This document shows positions 6,251 through 11,293 of a stretch of DNA of 11,293 bases, piece by piece. The stretch comes from Bacteroidetes bacterium UBA4009. GTDB taxonomy: Bacteria > Bacteroidota > Bacteroidia > NS11-12g > UBA9320. A program made the position numbers and the translations under genes. The stretch spans positions 992 through 12,284 of the forward strand of contig DGBH01000041.1 of NCBI GenBank assembly GCA_002384205.1, written 5' to 3'. The first letter of the stretch is position 1, and each line of letters begins with the position of its first letter. Under the pieces are notes generated by a model. That model had not been told where the DNA came from. It saw only the letters and a program-made list of their open reading frames with translations, and did not search any database.

Positions 6251-7695
6251 TCGGCCGGCAAATTTACGTTTTTAGTGCTTAAAATAAGTCTGTAACCAAT
6301 GAAAGCGTAAACAATAAATGAAATCAAATTGACTAGAAGTTTTAGTGCGCCGCTCAGACATAAGTACTCCGTGCCTAGATATAGTCCTATGGCAAGGAGG
6401 ATCATTCCTATAATATGCCAAGTGTGATAGGCGACAGGATAAAATCGCTGACCTAAAAAATAGCTTAAGGCTGCCATTACAAAGTAAGCGATTAAAGTGG
6501 TAATTGCCGCGGCTAAAAACCCATATAGGGGAATATAAATTACTAAAAGTAGGATAGTCATACCAGCACCAACTAAGGAAATACCTGCACCTAACTTTGT
6601 TTGATTATTTAGCTTATACCATATACTCAAGTTAAAAAATATGCCAATAAACATATTGGCTAGCAGCAGTATAGGTACTATAGTTAGCGCATCGGGATGC
6701 TGATGAAATTCTTTATTGGCGATTAAAGAGCGAGCTATTTCTCCTTTAAAAGAGGATGTTATTAAGAAGATTGCTCCGCAAGCGTATACAAACCAATCCA
6801 TGATTTGAATGTATGATTTTTTGGCACCTGACTTATCTGCTTGTGCAAAGAAGAAGGGCTCTACGGCGTACCTAAATGCCTGAATAAACAAGGTCATAAG
6901 CATACTTAGTTTATAGAAGGTTCCATATACACCTATTTGATACGAAGCCTCATTTTCAGGAAGTAGTTTTCGCATTGCAAGTCTATCAAATGTTTCATTC
7001 ACCATACCTGCAAAACCCAAAATAATAAGTGGCCAAGAATAGGCAAACATCTTTTTCCATAATTCCATGTTGGGTTTGCCAAAATGCTTAAATATGTCCG
7101 TGGTCAACAATAAAAACTCAATTGCACTTGCTATCAAATTAGCAATAAAAACGTAGATAATATTTCGCTCTACTCCCGCCATGTCAGGATAGTAAACAAC
7201 GAAAAAGATATTGAATACTACATTTAAGACTATCCCAGTACTTTTGATAAAAGCGAATTTTTTTGCCTTATTCAAGTACCTTAAAAGTGCATATGGAATG
7301 GATTTAAGTACGTCTATCGCTAGAATTATAGTAAAAAGCACAACGTAATCCAGGTTGTTGGGATATCCAACAAAACGACCAACGCTTTGCGTATTAAGCA
7401 ACATTAGTCCAATAAAAAATCCTACAATAATGAGCAGAGAAGACATAGCGGTAGCGAAAACATCTTTGTATTCTTTTTCGATTCTTGAAAAATTAAAGAA
7501 CGCGGTTTCCATGCCGTGAGGAAGTACCACAAAAAAGAAGGCAGCGTATGCATAAAACTCTATTTGTGGTGCAAGAAGCGCTGGTGTAAAATATGCAGCA
7601 AAAAAGAAGACTAAAATGAAATTTATAGACCTTCCAACTATACTAGGTATACCGTAAATGGCCGTGTCGCTAGCTAATTTTTTTATTATGCTCAT
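6247..7695 (-). CDS. Polysaccharide/oligosaccharide flippase (MOP superfamily, Wzx-like)
   Basis: This 482-residue integral membrane protein consists almost entirely of hydrophobic spans, about 12-14, separated by short charged loops. The features fit the polysaccharide-biosynthesis branch of the MOP flippases: an N-terminal SDTAIYGIPSIVGR segment, MLFAYSWPLIILGF-like text near the middle (read here as MFAYSWPLIILGFAG), FDRLAMRKLLP after it, and GFLAAAITTLIAYF near the C-terminal domain. Such proteins flip lipid-linked glycans across the inner membrane. A MurJ-like lipid II role is an alternative that I cannot exclude. It is the first gene of the operon running to DUF4292, with its own promoter element 9 bases in front of the ATG, and it overlaps dut by four bases. 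Genetic linkage to a sugar nucleotidyltransferase supports a glycan role. Confidence 0.85.
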   Translation of the reverse strand: MSIIKKLASDTAIYGIPSIVGRSINFILVFFFAAYFTPALLAPQIEFYAYAAFFFVVLPHGMETAFFNFSRIEKEYKDVFATAMSSLLIIVGFFIGLMLLNTQSVGRFVGYPNNLDYVVLFTIILAIDVLKSIPYALLRYLNKAKKFAFIKSTGIVLNVVFNIFFVVYYPDMAGVERNIIYVFIANLIASAIEFLLLTTDIFKHFGKPNMELWKKMFAYSWPLIILGFAGMVNETFDRLAMRKLLPENEASYQIGVYGTFYKLSMLMTLFIQAFRYAVEPFFFAQADKSGAKKSYIQIMDWFVYACGAIFLITSSFKGEIARSLIANKEFHQHPDALTIVPILLLANMFIGIFFNLSIWYKLNNQTKLGAGISLVGAGMTILLLVIYIPLYGFLAAAITTLIAYFVMAALSYFLGQRFYPVAYHTWHIIGMILLAIGLYLGTEYLCLSGALKLLVNLISFIVYAFIGYRLILSTKNVNLPAE

Positions 7696-7703
7696 GAGAG
7701 GTA

Positions 7704-7737
7704 CAAAGCTAACAGATGCTGGTCGTAGCTATTCACA
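7704..7737 (-). promoter_or_regulatory. Promoter of the flippase-dut-lipoprotein operon
   Basis: On minus, TAGCTTTG at 7711-7704 is an exact match to the Bacteroidota -7 element TAnnTTTG. A weak -33 candidate, TGTG (7737-7734), lies 22 bases ahead. The -7 element ends 9 bases before the flippase ATG, so the mRNA would have almost no leader. It sits in the 44-base gap after the TonB receptor gene, suggesting the operon can be transcribed independently of that receptor. Confidence 0.5.
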
Positions 7738-7739
7738 CT

Positions 7740-10043
7740 TTATTTTGACTTGTCTAATGTGTAGGATATTTGCATTCTAACAGAGCGTGGTGCGCCCAAG
7801 TCAGCAGGACGTATAGCGTACTCAACATTAGCTAAGTTGCTGATTAAGAGGTTTAATTTCCAAAGGTTATTTATTTCATAACCTATTCGCGTATTGATTA
7901 GCGTGTGTTCTGTAAGTCTCTTGTCTATAGATTCTTGTACACCCGGAATAAAGAAAGGAAGTATGCCAGTAGTAAATGCAGCGTCTATGTTTTTAACGAT
8001 ACTTTGGTAAGTTATACCCGCTCCAATATTCCATTTTTTATAACTAAGCATAATATCTGCTTTGGCTAAGTGTTTAGGTCGGTATTTAAGCTCATGCCCC
8101 AAGGTGTCAGAACTGGTATTTAAGTAAGTATATTGATTTCCATTGATATCCGAACCAATGTTTTTATTGGGCTCAAGTGCTTTGGAAGAAGCGTATGTAT
8201 AACCTATAAAACCTTGGATGTCTAAAGACCTAGTTTTTTTCTGAAAGGCAATATTGAGCTCCCCGCCACGTACTTGTGTTTTTCCAATGTTTAAGGTTTT
8301 AAAACCAGCACCAAAGCTGGGTTGATCTGGGGTTCCCCATTGTGCAAAGGTAAACTCCATCATTTGGTCAAACTGCATTTGAAATCCAGCAATATCAATC
8401 ATTATTTGCAGGCCTTTTATTGATAAACCTTGTTTTAAACCTACTTCAAGATTGTTGCCACTTTCAGAGTTTAGATTCGGGTTTGGAAAAATAGTAACCG
8501 GCCCAACAGATGTTTTAATGTACGACTCGGCGATGCTTGGGAACCTGTACCCCTGGCCAAAACTGCTTCTAAAATAGGTATACGATGCTATTTTATAATT
8601 TAAACCTGCGCGATATACAGGCTTACCTTCAGAGCGATCATTAAGTTTAAATTGCTCATAACGAGCACCTAAGGCTAGTGATAATCGCCTCCATGATTTT
8701 TCTGACTGAAGGTACGCGGCATGATTGGTTGCAGTGTTGTCTCCGCCATACAACGGTGACTGTGATATGGTGTTTATGGCAACTAGACCACCTGTTATGT
8801 ATATATTTTGCGGGGTAAGCGTATACTTTGATTGATATTCAGCATAAACCAAATCAGAGCTATTATCTTGATTAGTAGCGGGGTCATTGTTATCTACCAC
8901 ATTGTTTATGTTTAAATATCGTGTATTTAATGAATGACTAAATTTTCCTTTGTTCCACGTTAGATAAGGGTCAATGCTAAAACGTGATACCTGGTTATCT
9001 GTAGTAGCACTATCTAATGCAGTATATCCTAAGTCAAAAGAGTGCCAAAGCAAAAAACTTCCAGATTTACCTTGTTGATAGGTCATGTTAACTCCATAAA
9101 CTAAATTTTTATCGGCTATTGTTTTTCGAAGTCCTAATGTGCTCCTAATTCGCTTATCATAATCACTCATTTTGTAGCTTTTATCATCGAGTGCGTTTAA
9201 TCCAAAAGTAACGCCAAGTCCTTTGTAAGTGCTGGCATGATATGCAGAAAAATTTGTAACTGTATTTCTTTTATTTCCTTGATAATGAAGTGATTCTCTT
9301 TGAGGTAAATTGTAAAATCCTGATGAAATAGTGACTTGAGTAAAAGGCTTTGCTCTTGGCTTTTTAGTTTTTATATTGATAACCCCATTTAAGGCAGAAC
9401 TGCCATAAATAACGGAACTAGCGCCTTTTATTATTTCAATACCATCTATACCTTCAGTAGGTAAAAAGGTCCAAAGAGGTTGACCAGCGTCTCCGCTCAG
9501 CATTGGCACACCATCAATAAGCACTTGAACGCGTGAACCTGCTCCATAACTCCAACCGCTTCCGCTTCGTATAGTGGGCTGGTTATCAACAATCTGAACT
9601 CCATTTATTCTGCCTATGGTTTCTTCTATATTGGTGGGAGCGGTGTTGCCTATGAGCTCGGGTCTTATTATTTCAAGTGATACAGTTGCGTTTTTAAGTT
9701 GTGATTCCCGTTTGTTTTCAGATACCACAATGGCATTAAGTAAACCTGCGGCGTCATTTAAGATGATCACGTTAGCATTTCCATCTGCGTTGGGAATTAT
9801 TAATACAGACTCAAACCCAATATAATTTAACTTGACTTGTAATAAATCAGAATAAAATTCAAACACCCCATTTTCATCACTTATAGCGATTGTGCTATTG
9901 CTGGTCGGAGAGACAAATTGAACGCCAATCAATGGTTGATTTGTGAAGTCTTTAACAGTTCCAAAATAGGTGGTTGAATTTTGAGAATATCCGCTAATAC
10001 TAAATAGCAAGAATAGGACTTGTATGCTTAGTCGGGTAGGCAT
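7740..10043 (-). CDS. TonB-dependent outer-membrane receptor
   Basis: This outer-membrane beta-barrel transporter is powered by TonB-ExbBD. The signal peptide is residues 1-20 (ending SISGYS, with cleavage likely before Q21). A carboxypeptidase-regulatory-like beta-sandwich (about 26-97: GTVKDFTNQPLIGV, then SDENGVFEF) is followed by the plug (about 112-226: NIEETIGRINGVQI, RVQVLIDGVPML, GIDGIEIIKGASSVIYGSSALNGVINI). The 22-strand-type barrel runs to residue 767 and contains GYRFPSIAESY and a C-terminal strand, SVRMQISYTL. The length is typical of single-chain BtuB/FepA-like receptors and shorter than SusC proteins; no SusD gene is adjacent. The substrate cannot be read: siderophore, cobalamin or metal are all possible. 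I start at the ATG at 10043 because it opens the signal peptide; the longer frame to 10136 crosses the divergent gene. It shares a compact promoter with the T9SS-sorted protein gene. Confidence 0.93.
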   Translation of the reverse strand: MPTRLSIQVLFLLFSISGYSQNSTTYFGTVKDFTNQPLIGVQFVSPTSNSTIAISDENGVFEFYSDLLQVKLNYIGFESVLIIPNADGNANVIILNDAAGLLNAIVVSENKRESQLKNATVSLEIIRPELIGNTAPTNIEETIGRINGVQIVDNQPTIRSGSGWSYGAGSRVQVLIDGVPMLSGDAGQPLWTFLPTEGIDGIEIIKGASSVIYGSSALNGVINIKTKKPRAKPFTQVTISSGFYNLPQRESLHYQGNKRNTVTNFSAYHASTYKGLGVTFGLNALDDKSYKMSDYDKRIRSTLGLRKTIADKNLVYGVNMTYQQGKSGSFLLWHSFDLGYTALDSATTDNQVSRFSIDPYLTWNKGKFSHSLNTRYLNINNVVDNNDPATNQDNSSDLVYAEYQSKYTLTPQNIYITGGLVAINTISQSPLYGGDNTATNHAAYLQSEKSWRRLSLALGARYEQFKLNDRSEGKPVYRAGLNYKIASYTYFRSSFGQGYRFPSIAESYIKTSVGPVTIFPNPNLNSESGNNLEVGLKQGLSIKGLQIMIDIAGFQMQFDQMMEFTFAQWGTPDQPSFGAGFKTLNIGKTQVRGGELNIAFQKKTRSLDIQGFIGYTYASSKALEPNKNIGSDINGNQYTYLNTSSDTLGHELKYRPKHLAKADIMLSYKKWNIGAGITYQSIVKNIDAAFTTGILPFFIPGVQESIDKRLTEHTLINTRIGYEINNLWKLNLLISNLANVEYAIRPADLGAPRSVRMQISYTLDKSK

Positions 10044-10050
10044 ATATTTG
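10019..10050 (+). promoter_or_regulatory. Promoter of the T9SS-sorted protein gene
   Basis: TATATTTG at 10043-10050 exactly matches TAnnTTTG. CTTG (10019-10022) lies 20 bases upstream, in the place of the -33 TTTG. Transcription would start near 10056, leaving a leader of about 25 bases before the ATG at 10081. The element overlaps the start codon of the TonB receptor on the other strand. Confidence 0.55.
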
Positions 10051-10066
10051 TTTTCTACAAATATAT
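10042..10066. repeat. Perfect 9-bp inverted repeat spanning the divergent promoters
   Basis: ATATATTTG (10042-10050) and CAAATATAT (10058-10066) are exact reverse complements around a 7-base spacer. Each arm contains one strand's -7 element. The repeat could be an operator for a dimeric regulator, a cruciform-prone sequence, or simply the by-product of two back-to-back identical promoter elements. Confidence 0.65.
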
Positions 10067-10088
10067 TTAAACGAATCATTATGAAAAG
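10058..10088 (-). promoter_or_regulatory. Promoter of the TonB-dependent receptor gene
   Basis: On minus, TATATTTG at 10065-10058 exactly matches TAnnTTTG. The upstream -33 candidate is only CTTTT (10088-10084), lying inside the first codons of the divergent gene. The expected start of transcription is about eight bases before the receptor ATG at 10043, giving a very short leader. Confidence 0.5.
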
Positions 10089-10797
10089 ATTTTTACATAT
10101 TGCTCTATTCGCGTTGTGCGCTGTTAATGTTGCCAATGCTCAAAACTGTAATCCAGACGTTACGATTACCAAACCCGGTGTTTATCCAGAACAGCCTGAC
10201 ACAGCCTATATCAATAAGACGTATGATTTTGTGTTTCAGGTGTTAGCTATTAAGGATACTACGACCATGTTTAATGGCCAGTTGGTTAATGCAGATATAG
10301 ACTCTGTTAATATTGATAATGTACTTGGCCTACCTGCAGGGTTTTCTTACAGCTGTGAGCCTTCTAATTGTTCATTTACCCATGCCGCCGTAGGGTGCAT
10401 AAAATTGTCTGGAAATCCGACATCTGCTCAATCTGGGGTGTATTCAATTAAAATAGCCACAACAGCTTTTGCCAGCTTAGGGTTTTTCAAAATACCGGTA
10501 AAGGATACAGCTGATAATTATTCACTTGTTATTATGGGGTCGTCTGCCGTTTTAGAAAAAAATGTAGAGATGATCCAGATTTATCCTAATCCTGCATTAT
10601 CAGGCAAGTTTTTAGTAGCCACTAAGTCACCTGCCAGTTCGATTCAACTCACTGATTTGCAGGGTAAAAATGTGGATTTTAACGTAGTAGAAAACAATAA
10701 TGCTTATAGCTTTGATATTAGTGCATTGCCTAAAGGTGTTTATCTAATTAATTTAGAAATAGACTATAAAAGGTACACGCACAAGATAATCCATTAG
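10081..10797 (+). CDS. Small secreted protein with T9SS type A sorting domain
   Basis: The 238-residue product has a Sec signal peptide at 1-20 (ending NVANA, then QNC), a central domain and a C-terminal type IX secretion sorting domain at about 166-238. The sorting domain opens with IYPNP (167-171), continues with IQLTDLQGK (188-196) and ends with DISALPKGVYLINL and THKIIH. The family is known to be exported through the outer membrane and attached to the surface or released after the tail is cleaved. The central region (about 75-150: GLPAGFSYSC, NCSFTH, GCIKLSGNPTSAQSGVYSI) resembles Ig-like or cadherin-like modules and has four cysteines (C23, C92, C97, C106) that could form disulfides. No catalytic motif is visible. 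ATG at 10081 is chosen because it opens the signal peptide. The gene is divergent from the TonB receptor with only 37 bases between them, so they may be co-regulated. Confidence 0.88.
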   Translation: MKRFLHIALFALCAVNVANAQNCNPDVTITKPGVYPEQPDTAYINKTYDFVFQVLAIKDTTTMFNGQLVNADIDSVNIDNVLGLPAGFSYSCEPSNCSFTHAAVGCIKLSGNPTSAQSGVYSIKIATTAFASLGFFKIPVKDTADNYSLVIMGSSAVLEKNVEMIQIYPNPALSGKFLVATKSPASSIQLTDLQGKNVDFNVVENNNAYSFDISALPKGVYLINLEIDYKRYTHKIIH

Positions 10798-10825
10798 CAT
10801 AATTATATGCAGTAGAGATTACTCT

Positions 10826-10833
10826 TATCTTTG
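10826..10833 (+). promoter_or_regulatory. -7 element TATCTTTG before the E1 gene
   Basis: This is an exact match to TAnnTTTG, ending five bases before the ATG at 10839. With usual spacing, transcription would begin at or next to the start codon, making the message leaderless or nearly so. No clear -33 TTTG is seen 19-21 bases upstream. Small hairpin-forming repeats (GCATA/TATGC at 10797-10810, AGAG/CTCT just after) lie between it and the preceding stop codon. Confidence 0.5.
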
Positions 10834-10838
10834 CTGCA

Positions 10839-11293
10839 ATGTCAAATACATCTGCATCTCCCGATTCTCTATCCAAAGATGAATTTATTCAAGAGGTAAT
10901 TACAGACTATATCATTGCGTACAAAAGTAGGCAAGCGTCGCTTATTGGTCGAAAAGAAGTACTTACAGGCAAAGCAAAGTTTGGTATTTTTGGAGACGGC
11001 AAGGAGGTTGTTCAAGTAGCAATGGCGCGCTATATGCGAAATGGTGATTTTAGAGCAGGTTACTATAGGGACCAAACATTGATGTTCGCTCTGGGACTAA
11101 GTAATATACAGAAGTTTTTTGCGCAGCTTTATGCTCACCCCAGTGTGGAACATGAGCCTAGTAGCGCTGGACGAAGTATGAATGGACACTTTGGTACTCG
11201 AATGCTAGATAATAATGGAGAGTGGTTAAAACAAACAGACCGCATTAATATATCATCGGATATTTCGCCTACTGCAGGTCAAATGCCTCGTGT
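10839..11293 (+). CDS. 2-oxoacid (branched-chain type) dehydrogenase E1 component, 5' part
   Basis: The first 151 codons of a thiamine-diphosphate-dependent E1 are present; the window cuts the gene at 11293. E1 decarboxylates a 2-oxoacid and passes the acyl group to the lipoyl E2 of the complex. Recognisable text includes [20 protein letters not shown] (about 35-54), then [16 protein letters not shown] (about 76-82), [20 protein letters not shown] and [10 protein letters not shown] at the truncated end. This matches the N-terminal part of the long Bacteroidota E1 proteins in which alpha and beta domains are fused in one chain (recalled from the family). Whether the beta half is present here cannot be seen. 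The exact substrate (2-oxoisovalerate or pyruvate type) is uncertain. The start is supported by the promoter element immediately upstream. Confidence 0.9.
   Translation, partial: MSNTSASPDSLSKDEFIQEVITDYIIAYKSRQASLIGRKEVLTGKAKFGIFGDGKEVVQVAMARYMRNGDFRAGYYRDQTLMFALGLSNIQKFFAQLYAHPSVEHEPSSAGRSMNGHFGTRMLDNNGEWLKQTDRINISSDISPTAGQMPR

Noticed and set aside
10024..10080. Earlier start for the T9SS-sorted protein
   Set aside because: It would prepend 19 residues to a standard signal peptide and lie within the promoter region.
10044..10136. N-terminal extension of the TonB receptor
   Set aside because: It would place 31 residues before a clear signal peptide and run through the promoter into the divergent gene.
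10869..11075. Minus-strand open frame opposite the E1 gene
   Set aside because: It is a shadow of the strongly recognisable E1 coding sequence.
1..11293. CRISPR array, transposon, phage or defence island
   Set aside because: No regularly spaced direct repeats, transposase, integrase, tRNA boundary or known defence proteins are seen.

Overview
The window looks like chromosomal DNA of a member of the Bacteroidota. The evidence is AT-rich sequence, a protein with a type IX secretion (T9SS type A) sorting domain, a TonB-dependent receptor with an N-terminal carboxypeptidase-regulatory-like domain, a DUF4292 lipoprotein, the start of a fused-type 2-oxoacid dehydrogenase E1, and several exact or near matches to the Bacteroidota -7 promoter element TAnnTTTG. 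I see no phage, transposon, CRISPR, tRNA or rRNA.

Layout. Positions 1-216 hold no gene I can support. Two small orphan genes follow on the minus strand: a possible 51-residue single-span membrane protein (217-372, TTG start) and a 114-residue unknown protein (497-841). Each has a copy of the same palindromic site, GAAACTATAnTTTC, about 50-60 bases upstream of its start (432-445 and 892-905). Next, also on minus, come a Rieske-like lipoprotein without the usual histidine ligands (994-1449) and a 3-hydroxyacyl-CoA dehydrogenase (1446-2288). These two overlap by four bases.

A tightly packed envelope-type operon runs on minus from 7695 down to 2386. Its order is lipid-linked oligosaccharide flippase, dUTPase (dut), sugar-phosphate nucleotidyltransferase, TPR lipoprotein and DUF4292 lipoprotein. 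Junctions overlap by 4, 8 and 11 bases, with one 17-base gap. A TAGCTTTG promoter element sits just in front of the flippase. The set suggests cell-surface glycan export plus outer-membrane lipoprotein functions, with dut as a housekeeping passenger.

Upstream of it is a TonB-dependent receptor (7740-10043, minus). It is transcribed divergently from a small secreted T9SS-sorted protein (10081-10797, plus). The 37 bases between them hold a perfect 9-bp inverted repeat that places an identical TATATTTG element on each strand. The window ends inside a 2-oxoacid dehydrogenase E1 gene (from 10839, plus), which has a TATCTTTG element so close to its ATG that the mRNA may be leaderless.

Most genes are ordinary. 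The items most worth a second look are the paired palindromes in front of the two orphan genes, the symmetric divergent promoter, and the ligand-less Rieske-like lipoprotein coupled to an acyl-CoA dehydrogenase.
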